This document shows positions 7,946 to 15,442 of a stretch of 29,622 nt of DNA, one piece after another. The position numbers and the translations under genes were made by a program. How positions within the stretch are numbered: the stretch's first letter is position 1; the number at the start of each line of letters is the position of its first letter. The DNA lies in assembly GCA_937910385.1 (NCBI GenBank), contig CALEPT010000192.1, forward strand, positions 1-29,622, in the 5' to 3' direction. Under the pieces are notes generated by a model. That model saw only the letters and a program-made list of their open reading frames with translations, was not told the origin of the DNA and ran no database searches. The stretch comes from an uncultured Ruminococcus sp. (lineage in GTDB: Bacteria > Bacillota > Clostridia > Oscillospirales > Ruminococcaceae).

Positions 7946-8944
7946 TTATTTTAGATACTCATTATAGAACGCTTCGAGCTTATCAAACGGTATAGCGTTA
8001 TTCTCACCGCCGTCATAAAGGTCGGTATGCGAAGCACCCTCGATGACAAGCAACTGCTTGTTTTCCGCATAAGGGTTATCTTTTATCATCGCTTCATAAG
8101 CATCTTTTCCAAAGTAGAAGGAGTGTGCCTTATCTCCGTGCATTATCATCACAGCGGAGCGAATTTCGTTGCTGTATTTCAGGATAGGCATATTGATGAA
8201 TGACAGAGAAGAAGTCTTATTCCAGCCGCCGTTGGAGTTGAGGGAACGAGGGTGATAACCACGTTTGGTCTTGTAGTATGCGTGGTAGTCCTTGACGAAA
8301 TAAGGAGCGTCCTCCGGCAGAGGATCAACCACACCGCCGCCAAGCTCATACTCACCCGACTGATAGTCCTTGATACGCTGGGCATTGAGAGTCTGCTTCA
8401 TGGCATAACGTGCATCGGCGTTGTCGGCTTCATCGAAATAACCCTTTGCGTTCACTCTCGTCATATCGTACATTGTAGAAGCGACTGTTGCCTTGATACG
8501 GGTATCCATAGCTGCCGCATTGATCGCAAGTCCTCCCCAGCCGCAGATACCGAGGATACCAATACGCTCAGGATCAACATTCTCCTGAACGGAGAGAAAA
8601 TCAACGGCTGCGGAAAAGTCCTCCGTGTTGATGTCGGGAGAAGCTACATAGCGAGGAATACCGCCGCTTTCGCCCGTAAAGGACGGATCAAAGGCAATTG
8701 TCAGGAAACCACGCTCCGCAAGTGTCTGGGCATACAGACCGCTGCACTGCTCCTTGACCGCACCGAACGGTCCGCACACAGCGATGGCAGGGAGCTTTCC
8801 GCCTGCATTTTTCGGGGTATACATATCGGCGGCAAGGGTGATACCGTAGCGGTTGTGAAAAGTTACCTTTTTATGGTCAACCTTGTCGGACTCTGGGAAA
8901 GTCTTGTCCCATTCTTGTGTTAAAGTCAGCATTTCATCTTTCAT
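7946..8944 (-). CDS. Alpha/beta hydrolase with Cys at the nucleophile elbow
   Basis: About 332 residues. The fold is recognisable from PAIAVCGPFGAVKEQ, GFLTIAFDPSFTGESGG, and the elbow GILGICGWGGLA. There Cys134 stands where most esterases have Ser, as in dienelactone-hydrolase-like and many FrsA/DUF1100-like cytoplasmic hydrolases. The probable acid is Asp near 271 (MHGDKAHS) and the His near 306 (EGASHTD). No signal peptide is visible, so it should be cytoplasmic. ATG 8944 is chosen because GGAGG stands about 9 nt before it and the stop of the upstream gene is 1 nt away; the longer frame up to 9007 would overlap that gene. It is second in the operon. The substrate is unknown; its partners suggest handling of a small ester, lactone or electrophile. 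Confidence 0.88.
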   Translation of the reverse strand: MKDEMLTLTQEWDKTFPESDKVDHKKVTFHNRYGITLAADMYTPKNAGGKLPAIAVCGPFGAVKEQCSGLYAQTLAERGFLTIAFDPSFTGESGGIPRYVASPDINTEDFSAAVDFLSVQENVDPERIGILGICGWGGLAINAAAMDTRIKATVASTMYDMTRVNAKGYFDEADNADARYAMKQTLNAQRIKDYQSGEYELGGGVVDPLPEDAPYFVKDYHAYYKTKRGYHPRSLNSNGGWNKTSSLSFINMPILKYSNEIRSAVMIMHGDKAHSFYFGKDAYEAMIKDNPYAENKQLLVIEGASHTDLYDGGENNAIPFDKLEAFYNEYLK

Positions 8945-8945
8945 T

Positions 8946-9182
8946 TCAGATACCTCCGTTTTTTCGTAAAGTATAGGTGAAATAGTCAAGGCAGTCGATA
9001 CGGTCACTCAACTTGTGAACGCTGTCAAGCAGCGTTTGACGATAGGCTTTCAGTAGCTTTTCAAGCTCTGCAAATCGCTTTTTCTCGATCAACATCAAGC
9101 ACTTAGCTGTCGTTTCATCGTCCAAGCCCATATCACGCAGATTTTCGGTCATGACCGCTTTTGTGTCGGCTGCGTTTGCCAT
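8946..9182 (-). CDS. Small conserved-looking 78-aa protein, unknown function, first gene of the operon
   Basis: A soluble, highly charged, probably all-helical protein of 78 residues, with no signal or membrane segment. The C-terminal half (LLKAYRQTLLDSVHKL, then DRIDCLDYFTYTLRK) resembles the helical hairpin at the end of some MerR-type regulators, but there is no DNA-binding domain. I do not recognise a named family. GGAGGTGA stands about 7 nt before ATG 9182. It is the first gene after the minus-strand promoter at 9213-9241, and its stop lies 1 nt before the hydrolase start, so the two are tightly coupled. An accessory subunit or sensor for the hydrolase is possible; this is inference from position only. 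Confidence 0.75.
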   Translation of the reverse strand: MANAADTKAVMTENLRDMGLDDETTAKCLMLIEKKRFAELEKLLKAYRQTLLDSVHKLSDRIDCLDYFTYTLRKNGGI

Positions 9183-9212
9183 ATCCTCACCTCCATGTCT
9201 TTCGGTATCTTT

Positions 9213-9241
9213 AGTATAACACGGATCAGCAGAAATGTAAA
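9213..9241 (-). promoter_or_regulatory. Promoter of the LysR-divergent operon
   Basis: On the minus strand TTTACA (9241-9236) and TATACT (9218-9213) are 17 bp apart. The hexamers nearly match consensus. The promoter is back to back with the LysR promoter. Confidence 0.75.
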
Positions 9242-9260
9242 ATATCTATTTAGAATCGCT

Positions 9261-9274
9261 TGTCATTCTTGACA
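9261..9274. promoter_or_regulatory. Palindrome, candidate LysR operator
   Basis: TGTCA (9261-9265) and TGACA (9270-9274) form an inverted repeat with a TTCT centre. It overlaps the -35 of the lysR promoter and lies about 20 bp upstream of the -35 of the divergent operon. This is the usual geometry for a LysR-type site that represses its own gene and activates the divergent one; the site itself is inferred. Confidence 0.5.
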
Positions 9275-9297
9275 GGAATAACAAAATCAGTTATAAT
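9269..9297 (+). promoter_or_regulatory. Promoter of the LysR-family gene
   Basis: TTGACA (9269-9274) and TATAAT (9292-9297) with a 17-bp spacer: full consensus. Confidence 0.85.
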
Positions 9298-9324
9298 GAA
9301 GATAGCAACTATCGGAGGTGTGCT

Positions 9325-10200
9325 ATGGAAATACGGGTATTACGCTATTTTCTTGCCATTGCAAGAGAGGAAAATATGACAAGGGCTGCCGAACGCCTGC
9401 ATATTTCACAGCCGTCACTCTCAAAGGAGATCAAGAAGCTGGAGGAAGAATTGGGGCACGAGCTGTTTATCCGCACGAATAAAAATATGCTCCTGAATGA
9501 CGAGGGTATGCTGCTTCGTAAGAGGGCTGAGGATATTCTCGCAATGGTGGACAAGACCGCCGAGGAGTTCAGCCAGCTCGACAACATCATCGGCGGAGAG
9601 ATACGAATCGGGTGTGCGGAAAGTTATCTGATAAAATATCTTGCGCGGAGTATCAAGTCATTCAAGGAACAGTACCCGAATTTCGTCTTTCACATATTCA
9701 GCGGCGATACCGAGCCTGTTGCCGAGCGACTTGACAGGGGTATTCTCGACCTCGCCGTCATCGTAGAGCCACCAAATCTCTCCAAATACAACTATCTCTC
9801 AATCCCCGAAAGCGACAAATGGGGGCTTGTTATGCTCCGTAATACTCCTCTCGCAGAGAAAGAATATGTGACCCTTGATGACCTCTACGGGCTGCCGCTT
9901 TTCTGTTCGGAGCAGTCTATCCGTGTGGATTTCCCCCGCTGGTGCGGCGATAACATGGAGAAGCTGAATTTCACAGGAACGGTAAACCTTGCATATAACG
10001 GCTCTGTTTTCGTGAAAGAGGGGCTGGGATATATGCTTACCTTTGAGCACCTCGTAGACACAAGCGCGGAGAGTGGACTTTGCTTCCGACCGATCAAGCC
10101 TACTCTTGAAACAAATATGTATATCATCTGGAAGAAGTATCAGGTATTTTCTCCGATAGCGGAATTGTTTCTAAAAAGGTTAAAAGAAGAATATCACTAA
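9325..10200 (+). CDS. LysR-family transcriptional regulator
   Basis: A 291-residue regulator of standard length. Residues 1-60 are the winged helix-turn-helix (MEIRVLRYFLAIAREENMTR, then RLHISQPSLSKEIKKLEEEL). A linker helix and a two-lobed LysR substrate-binding domain start at about residue 90 (GGEIRIGCAESYLI). GGAGGTG at 9314-9320 fixes ATG 9325. It is transcribed away from the hydrolase/acetyltransferase/lipoprotein/reductase operon, with a palindrome between the promoters, so by the usual habit of this family it probably controls that operon in response to a small effector. The effector cannot be predicted from sequence. Confidence 0.93.
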   Translation: MEIRVLRYFLAIAREENMTRAAERLHISQPSLSKEIKKLEEELGHELFIRTNKNMLLNDEGMLLRKRAEDILAMVDKTAEEFSQLDNIIGGEIRIGCAESYLIKYLARSIKSFKEQYPNFVFHIFSGDTEPVAERLDRGILDLAVIVEPPNLSKYNYLSIPESDKWGLVMLRNTPLAEKEYVTLDDLYGLPLFCSEQSIRVDFPRWCGDNMEKLNFTGTVNLAYNGSVFVKEGLGYMLTFEHLVDTSAESGLCFRPIKPTLETNMYIIWKKYQVFSPIAELFLKRLKEEYH

Positions 10201-10226
10201 TTAAGTAGAGTTTCTTGAGAAATGAC

Positions 10227-10265
10227 AAAGGGCTATGCCTTCCATTACAGAGGACATATCCCTTT
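10227..10265 (+). terminator. First hairpin after the LysR gene
   Basis: AAAGGGcTATG (10227-10237) pairs with CATAtCCCTTT (10255-10265), with one mismatch and a T-rich end. It probably contributes to termination together with the stronger hairpin that follows. Confidence 0.5.
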
Positions 10266-10284
10266 TGCTTGTGCAATGTTGCAG

Positions 10285-10314
10285 AAAGGCAGACGCTATA
10301 AGCGTCTGCCTTTT
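10285..10314. terminator. Terminator between convergent genes
   Basis: A perfect 13-bp stem, AAAGGCAGACGCT with AGCGTCTGCCTTT around a 3-nt loop, ends in TTTT on the + strand. It lies between the LysR gene (+) and the dockerin gene ending at 10331 (-) and could serve both. Confidence 0.85.
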
Positions 10315-10330
10315 ATGTCCTTTAGTGATA

Positions 10331-12088
10331 TTATTCTTCGGGGAGCTGAATGAGCTTGAGCAGATACTTCTGTATCGCAAGCGCATCTTTTGCGGTAAGA
10401 CCGTCTCCGCTGCCGGAGCAGTCTGCATTCGCTTTTCCCTGCTCGGTAATATGCTCGCTGTCAGTACCATTTTCTCCGTACTTATCGGGATTTGCCTGTG
10501 ACTGGAGGATAAGAACGGCATCTGCCATTTCTATAGTGCCGTTGCAGTTAGCGTCGCCGTAGAGCGTTACGCTTACGCCCTGAACTGTAGTTGTCGTAGT
10601 CTCAGAAGCAGCAGTTGTGGTGGTTGTTGTAGTGGTCGTTGTAGTAGTGGTGGTTGTTGTTGTGGTCGTTGTTTCTGATGCCTTCTTATTCACAACAACA
10701 TCTCCAACGTCAGCGGAAACATTCACCATGCTCTGAGAAGCGTTATCCCAGACACCGCTCCAGTATATCTGTATCTGTACTTCGTTTACTCCGTCGGGAA
10801 TAACATAATCCAGGGTAAGTTCTCCGTCGGCGTCAAGAGTTCCCTCCCAGCCGTCGGTCTTCCACTCGCCTGCTGCGTTATCCCAGTAGCCTACAACGCC
10901 GTTTATGCCTGCCCATGCAGTACCTGTGAGAGTGTAGCTGATAGACTCTGCTCCTGCAACGTCAACTGTCTTGCTTCCGTAAGTGACCTCGGAAGCTGTC
11001 GTTGTAGTTGTAGTTTCCGTAGGCTGAGTGGTGGTGGTCGTTGTAGTAGTGGTGGTAGTTGTTGTAGTGGTCGTGGTTGTTGTCACCGCGGAAAGATCAA
11101 ATCTTCCGGACTGAGACTTGAGCTTGGTCCATGCATATCTTGCAAACCATGTATCAAAAACAGTTATTTTGAATGCTCTGCCTGCCTCCATTATAGAGCC
11201 CTCTCCGCCAGGGAAATCTCCGGGAGGTATACCATCGGATTCGCCTATACCTCCATAGTAATCCGGGAAGCCGAAGCCATGTCCCATTTCATGAAGCAGT
11301 ATATGCTGACTTGCAGTTCCGTCTATAAGACCTAAAATAGCGTTTGAGGAAAGATACTGTCCGTAATGCCAGCCGAAGCCGCCCATGTCGATCATACCGT
11401 TTATGCCCTCAAGGAACATATCATAACGGTTATCATAGCTGCCGTTATAGGTCCAGCTTTTATCGGACCAATGCACATAGCGCGAAAGAGCGGTAGGCTC
11501 AGTAGGTTCGAGGGTAGGTATAGCCGAAGCATCTGATGCCATTCCGCATTCTATGATATAATCGCGCATGGTAGAGTTCATCGTACCGGTATATACGGTC
11601 TCATCAGACTGAAGATCCTGAAGACTGCTCTTATCCAGCACGCACCAGCCTACGATATTTACCGTAACATGGTCGATAGGCCAGTCCTCATAACCAACAA
11701 GGCAGTTGTTCCAATTGTTGAGGGCTTCCTCCAGAACTGCCTGAAGCTGCTGACGCTGAGCAAGCGTGATAGTCTGATAGGAATCCCACCTTATTATGTA
11801 GTTTATAGTACCGCTTCCCGCGATGAGCTGATCGTAAATCGTAGCATAGTCCTTCATCCAGTCTTCGTTCTCATCGTCATAGATGCGGTTGTTCCACACC
11901 CAGTCGCAGGCTGTGATATACTCGCTCGGGATATCGTCATAGGTGATAGTTGTATCCGCAGCATTAGCTGTAACAGCCGGAGCAGTGACAGCGCAGTCAA
12001 ATCCGCTAAGATCTGTAGGGACTGCCAGCGAAGAGGTCAGCACGGCAGCGCTGAGGAAAGCTGCCGCGATCTTGCTTATTTTAAGCAT
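10331..12088 (-). CDS. Secreted dockerin protein with metzincin-like metallopeptidase domain and CBM-like module (copy A)
   Basis: A 585-residue secreted protein. Its signal peptide ends near residue 43 (TANAA). The domain at about 46-330 contains HEMGHGFGFPD, with His266, Glu267, His270 and Asp276: an HExxHxxGxxD zinc signature like that of snapalysin-type metzincins. A Thr-rich linker follows (~335-362), then a beta-sandwich CBM-like module at ~368-465 with EVQIQIYWSGVWD, a second Thr linker, and a C-terminal dockerin at ~505-583 (LYGDANCNGTIEMADAVLIL and LTAKDALAIQKYLLKL). It probably docks to a scaffoldin and binds polysaccharide; peptidase activity is inferred from the motif only. The start has AAAGGATG upstream. 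It is a tandem paralogue of the gene at 12191-13933, whose last 690 bp are identical. The N-terminal domain family name is not recognised. Confidence 0.88.
   Translation of the reverse strand: MLKISKIAAAFLSAAVLTSSLAVPTDLSGFDCAVTAPAVTANAADTTITYDDIPSEYITACDWVWNNRIYDDENEDWMKDYATIYDQLIAGSGTINYIIRWDSYQTITLAQRQQLQAVLEEALNNWNNCLVGYEDWPIDHVTVNIVGWCVLDKSSLQDLQSDETVYTGTMNSTMRDYIIECGMASDASAIPTLEPTEPTALSRYVHWSDKSWTYNGSYDNRYDMFLEGINGMIDMGGFGWHYGQYLSSNAILGLIDGTASQHILLHEMGHGFGFPDYYGGIGESDGIPPGDFPGGEGSIMEAGRAFKITVFDTWFARYAWTKLKSQSGRFDLSAVTTTTTTTTTTTTTTTTTTTQPTETTTTTTASEVTYGSKTVDVAGAESISYTLTGTAWAGINGVVGYWDNAAGEWKTDGWEGTLDADGELTLDYVIPDGVNEVQIQIYWSGVWDNASQSMVNVSADVGDVVVNKKASETTTTTTTTTTTTTTTTTTTTAASETTTTTVQGVSVTLYGDANCNGTIEMADAVLILQSQANPDKYGENGTDSEHITEQGKANADCSGSGDGLTAKDALAIQKYLLKLIQLPEE
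10346..11035 (-). repeat. 690-bp perfect repeat, copy A (CBM-like module, linkers and dockerin)
   Basis: Base-for-base comparison with 12206-12895 (offset 1860) shows no difference over 690 bp. Mismatches appear directly at both edges (10343 and 10345 on one side, 11036 on the other). It covers part of the first Thr linker, the CBM-like module, the second linker and nearly all of the dockerin. Such identity points to recent duplication or gene conversion. Confidence 0.95.
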
Positions 12089-12190
12089 AATTACATCCTT
12101 TCATAGCTGATATATTTCCACACCGCATTAACTCCTGTGCGGCATAGATAGTATGTCACAAGGCTGCCTTACCGACAGTCTTGCATTATC

Positions 12191-13933
12191 TTATTCTTCC
12201 GGTAACTGAATGAGCTTGAGCAGATACTTCTGTATCGCAAGCGCATCTTTTGCGGTAAGACCGTCTCCGCTGCCGGAGCAGTCTGCATTCGCTTTTCCCT
12301 GCTCGGTAATATGCTCGCTGTCAGTACCATTTTCTCCGTACTTATCGGGATTTGCCTGTGACTGGAGGATAAGAACGGCATCTGCCATTTCTATAGTGCC
12401 GTTGCAGTTAGCGTCGCCGTAGAGCGTTACGCTTACGCCCTGAACTGTAGTTGTCGTAGTCTCAGAAGCAGCAGTTGTGGTGGTTGTTGTAGTGGTCGTT
12501 GTAGTAGTGGTGGTTGTTGTTGTGGTCGTTGTTTCTGATGCCTTCTTATTCACAACAACATCTCCAACGTCAGCGGAAACATTCACCATGCTCTGAGAAG
12601 CGTTATCCCAGACACCGCTCCAGTATATCTGTATCTGTACTTCGTTTACTCCGTCGGGAATAACATAATCCAGGGTAAGTTCTCCGTCGGCGTCAAGAGT
12701 TCCCTCCCAGCCGTCGGTCTTCCACTCGCCTGCTGCGTTATCCCAGTAGCCTACAACGCCGTTTATGCCTGCCCATGCAGTACCTGTGAGAGTGTAGCTG
12801 ATAGACTCTGCTCCTGCAACGTCAACTGTCTTGCTTCCGTAAGTGACCTCGGAAGCTGTCGTTGTAGTTGTAGTTTCCGTAGGCTGAGTGGTGGTAGTCG
12901 TTGTAGTAGTGGTAGTCGTGGTGGTAGTTGTTGTGGTGGTGGCAGTCGTTGTAACTATAGATGAAAAGTCGAATCTTTGGGTGTTGCTGCCTATCTTATC
13001 CCAGATATATCGGAACATCCATGCGTCAAAGTCTGTTATGTCTGAAGCAGAGCCAGCCATCATAATAGATGTGCCGTTGCCTGGGAATCCTCCGGGCGGA
13101 TATCCGTCGGATTCACCCTCTCCGCCGTAGAAGTCGGTCTGACCGAAGCCGTGGCCGAGCTCATGCCAGTAGATATGCGGATAACCTGTTCCCGAGGCAG
13201 CCGCCTTATAATAATTATCGGAAAGTCTCTGTCCCCAGTCGCCGCCGCAGCCGCCGTAATCGCCGTAATTCTGCGTACACCAGAGGTATTCGTCAAATGT
13301 TACCTCGGGATAGACATAGTTCTTATCCTGGAAATGCTCAAAGGTCCACATTGACGAGGGAGCAACGGGAAGCTGTGAAGGAACGCCCGCCTGAGACTCG
13401 GAAAGCGAGTCGTATTCCGTATCAGTCCATACGGTCTCGTCGTCATGCAGGTCGAGCAGACTGCTCGAATCTATGCACGCCCAGCCGATGACATTTACCT
13501 TTATATGATCGTATGGCCAGTTCTCAAATCCCACGAGATAATCTGTCCACTTATTTACGCCCGTCTCAACGAATGTTTCAAACTGTTTGCGCTGTTCATA
13601 GGTAATAGTCTGTGTAGACTGCCAGCGCACAACATAGTTGAGCTCGCCGCCGTTGCGGTATATCTGATCGAAAATGAGGTTATACCGCTTTGAGGTAACT
13701 CCGCAGGAATCCTCGTTCATGATACGGTTGTTCCATATCCAGTCTGCGGCATACTGATAATCCGACGGCATATCGTCGATAGTGATAGTAGTGTCGGCAG
13801 CATTAGCTGTAACAGCCGGAACGGTGAGAACAGGATCATAGCTGCTCATACCGACGGGAGCCGTCAGCGAAGACGCCATTACAGCTGCACTGAGGAAAGC
13901 AGCCGCAAGCTTGTTTTTTGTTTTTGTAAGCAT
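12191..13933 (-). CDS. Secreted dockerin protein with metzincin-like metallopeptidase domain and CBM-like module (copy B)
   Basis: A 580-residue paralogue of copy A with the same layout: signal peptide to about residue 46, peptidase-like domain ~48-325, Thr linker, CBM-like module ~363-461, Thr linker, dockerin ~502-578. The zinc signature is HELGHGFGQTD with His257, Glu258, His261 and Asp267. Segments such as WIWNNRI, VRWQSTQTIT and ENWPYDHIKVNVIGWA match copy A, but the catalytic halves are clearly diverged and this one has a Gly/Cys-rich insertion before the zinc motif. AAGGGATG precedes ATG 13933, and a TTGATT/TATAAT promoter lies at 13997-14026. Copy A may be read from the same transcript or from a weak promoter in the 102-bp gap. 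Action would be extracellular, on the cellulosome; the substrate is unknown. Confidence 0.88.
   Translation of the reverse strand: MLTKTKNKLAAAFLSAAVMASSLTAPVGMSSYDPVLTVPAVTANAADTTITIDDMPSDYQYAADWIWNNRIMNEDSCGVTSKRYNLIFDQIYRNGGELNYVVRWQSTQTITYEQRKQFETFVETGVNKWTDYLVGFENWPYDHIKVNVIGWACIDSSSLLDLHDDETVWTDTEYDSLSESQAGVPSQLPVAPSSMWTFEHFQDKNYVYPEVTFDEYLWCTQNYGDYGGCGGDWGQRLSDNYYKAAASGTGYPHIYWHELGHGFGQTDFYGGEGESDGYPPGGFPGNGTSIMMAGSASDITDFDAWMFRYIWDKIGSNTQRFDFSSIVTTTATTTTTTTTTTTTTTTTTTQPTETTTTTTASEVTYGSKTVDVAGAESISYTLTGTAWAGINGVVGYWDNAAGEWKTDGWEGTLDADGELTLDYVIPDGVNEVQIQIYWSGVWDNASQSMVNVSADVGDVVVNKKASETTTTTTTTTTTTTTTTTTTTAASETTTTTVQGVSVTLYGDANCNGTIEMADAVLILQSQANPDKYGENGTDSEHITEQGKANADCSGSGDGLTAKDALAIQKYLLKLIQLPEE
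12206..12895 (-). repeat. 690-bp perfect repeat, copy B
   Basis: Identical partner of 10346-11035. The identical block ends inside the first Thr-linker coding sequence, where the repetitive Thr codons could have served as a crossover point. Confidence 0.95.
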
Positions 13934-13996
13934 AATTACATCCCTTCTATAATGCCATTATCGGGCAACTCCTTGCAAGCCCAACATTATGGTACA

Positions 13997-14026
13997 ATTA
14001 TACATTATTTATACACAAAAAATCAA
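13997..14026 (-). promoter_or_regulatory. Promoter of dockerin gene copy B
   Basis: On the minus strand TTGATT (14026-14021) and TATAAT (14002-13997) are separated by 18 bp, about 65 bp before ATG 13933. Confidence 0.65.
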
Positions 14027-14158
14027 TATAATTTTTCACTTAAAATAAACTCTCTGTCTAATTTTCTGCGATATGCACAATGATAGCAAGACTACATTAG
14101 CTAATTTGACGGCAAAAAAGGACGAACTTAGTCAGCTTCCCTTAACGGAAAAAGTGGG

Positions 14159-14192
14159 TTACCGAGCCTGAAATTATGGGCTCGGTAATTTT
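14159..14192. terminator. Terminator-like hairpin
   Basis: TTACCGAGCC (14159-14168) pairs perfectly with GGCTCGGTAA (14179-14188), followed by TTTT on the + strand. No + strand gene lies upstream, so it may insulate the two minus-strand units or be the end of a small unrecognised + strand transcript. Confidence 0.6.
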
Positions 14193-14239
14193 ATGCCACG
14201 ATTCCGCCAAAGGGGGCTCCCCTTAGTCCGCCCTTTTAC

Positions 14240-14284
14240 GATCAGCTTAAATTAAAGAGAATTGTCGGATCATTTAAGCTGATC
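14240..14284 (-). terminator. Inverted repeat spanning the sirtuin stop codon
   Basis: GATCAGCTTAAA (14240-14251) and TTTAAGCTGATC (14273-14284) are perfect inverted copies. The second arm codes the last residues of the sirtuin, and the stop codon (14270-14272) lies in the loop. A long A/T-rich loop and no T tail make it an atypical terminator or an mRNA-end stabiliser. Confidence 0.45.
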
Positions 14285-15001
14285 CGTCACCGCCTCGCTG
14301 AGCACCTCACCTATCCTGCCGCATATCAGAAGATCGGCAGAGCTGTCCATGCCCGTAGGCGACATATTGATGATGACGAGCGAGCTGCCGCTGAAATACC
14401 GTATCAGTCCCGCGGCGGGGTAAACGTTCAGGGACGTGCCGCCGATGATGAGCGTATCCGCCTCAGAGATAGCCCTGACCGAGCCGTTGATGACCTCGCT
14501 GTCAAGCCCCTCCTCATAAAGCACAACGTCAGGCTTCACGATACCGCCGCATTCGCACCGCGGAACTCCCTGCGTACTCATTATAAAGTCAAGATCATGG
14601 AATTTTCCGCATTTCATGCAGTAATTCCGCAGGACGCTCCCGTGGAGCTCATAGACGCTCCTGCTTCCCGCAGCCTGATGCAGACCGTCGATATTCTGCG
14701 TCACGACAGCCGTGAGCTTCCCCGCCTTTTCGAGCTGTGCGAGCTTTATGTGCGCGGGATTCGGCTTTGCGTCGGGACAGAGCATTTTTGCGCGGTAGAA
14801 GCGGTAGAATTCCTCGGTCTTTTCCATAAAAAATGTGTGGCTGAGAATGGTCTCCGGCGGATAATCCCACTGCTGGCTGTACAGTCCGTCAACGCTGCGG
14901 AAGTCGGGAATGCCGCTCTCGGTGGAAACACCTGCGCCCCCGAAAAATACTATCCTGTGCGAACCTTCGATGATCTCGCGGAGCTTTTCTGTTTCGTTCA
15001 T
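14270..15001 (-). CDS. cobB: NAD-dependent protein deacylase, Sir2 family
   Basis: A 243-residue sirtuin. The NAD pocket is GGAGVSTESGIPDFR (residues 21-35), followed by TQNIDGLH (101-108) and the catalytic His120 in ELHGS. The zinc site is Cys128, Cys131, Cys149 and Cys151. C-terminal IIGGTSLNVYPAAGL closes the Rossmann fold. It removes acyl groups from lysines using NAD in the cytoplasm; whether it prefers acetyl or another acyl group cannot be told. GGGAGA stands just before ATG 15001, 2 nt after the stop of the YjbQ-family gene, so it is the last gene of the operon that starts at 16434. Confidence 0.93.
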   Translation of the reverse strand: MNETEKLREIIEGSHRIVFFGGAGVSTESGIPDFRSVDGLYSQQWDYPPETILSHTFFMEKTEEFYRFYRAKMLCPDAKPNPAHIKLAQLEKAGKLTAVVTQNIDGLHQAAGSRSVYELHGSVLRNYCMKCGKFHDLDFIMSTQGVPRCECGGIVKPDVVLYEEGLDSEVINGSVRAISEADTLIIGGTSLNVYPAAGLIRYFSGSSLVIINMSPTGMDSSADLLICGRIGEVLSEAVTDQLK

Positions 15002-15003
15002 AT

Positions 15004-15399
15004 TCAGTCTCCCATTATCTTAACGTAGAATTTCCTCGTGCGCGGACCGTCGAATTCGCAGAAATACACGTCCTGCCATGTTCCGAGAAGAAGTCTTCCG
15101 CCCTTTATTATGACGGTCTCGCTCGCGCCGACTGCCGAGGATTTCAGATGAGCGTCGGAATTGCCCTCAGCGTGACGGAACGCGCTGAGATTCGGGAAAA
15201 ATTTGTCCATTCCGAGGATAAAATCGGACTTCACATCAGGGTCGGCGTTTTCGTTTATGGTTATCGCGGCGGTGGTGTGCGGACAGAATACCACGCAGAT
15301 ACCCTCGTTGACTCCGCTCTCGGCAACCGCCTCGCTTACTTCATTGGTTATGTTGACGAGCCCCTCCGCAGGGGTGCTCAGACTGAAATTGAAAAGCAT
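15004..15399 (-). CDS. YjbQ / UPF0047 family protein
   Basis: A 131-residue protein, the full usual length. Family marks are PHTTAAITINENADPDV (His41 and neighbours), an H-containing EGNSDAHLKSS segment, and GRLLLGTWQDVYFCEFDGPR. Members form trimers with a metal-like site. Some complement thiamin-phosphate synthase mutants, so databases call it secondary thiamine-phosphate synthase, but its true role is unsettled. AAGGAG stands 7 nt before ATG 15399. It lies 43 nt after nth and 2 nt before the sirtuin gene. Confidence 0.93.
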   Translation of the reverse strand: MLFNFSLSTPAEGLVNITNEVSEAVAESGVNEGICVVFCPHTTAAITINENADPDVKSDFILGMDKFFPNLSAFRHAEGNSDAHLKSSAVGASETVIIKGGRLLLGTWQDVYFCEFDGPRTRKFYVKIMGD

Positions 15400-15442
15400 A
15401 ATTTTTCTCCTTAATATATGTCAGGTTATGTGGGAATTTCAT

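Larger units (their letters stand above)
13934..14269. other. Intergenic stretch between copy B and the sirtuin operon
   Basis: No gene is visible. It contains the minus-strand promoter of copy B (13997-14026), a strong hairpin at 14159-14188, a small hairpin AAGGGG-GCT-CCCCTT near 14210-14225, and one arm of an inverted repeat that reaches into the sirtuin stop codon. Position 14040-14150 is otherwise featureless. Confidence 0.6.

Noticed and set aside
8252..8923. 223-codon plus-strand frame
   Set aside because: Antisense to the alpha/beta hydrolase, no motifs, no ribosome binding site.
10600..10675. GTN-rich low-complexity tract as a possible CRISPR or tandem repeat array
   Set aside because: It simply encodes a Thr linker; there are no regular repeat-spacer units. 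The same holds for the tracts near 11020-11085, 12460-12535 and 12885-12955.
10346..12895. 690-bp identity as a pure assembly duplication
   Set aside because: The flanking halves of both genes, their signal peptides and upstream regions differ, so two real genes exist; a collapsed or mis-copied shared block cannot be fully excluded without long reads.
12888..13130. Plus-strand frame starting with a run of valines
   Set aside because: It is the reverse reading of the Thr-linker codons (GTN complement of ACN) of dockerin gene copy B.
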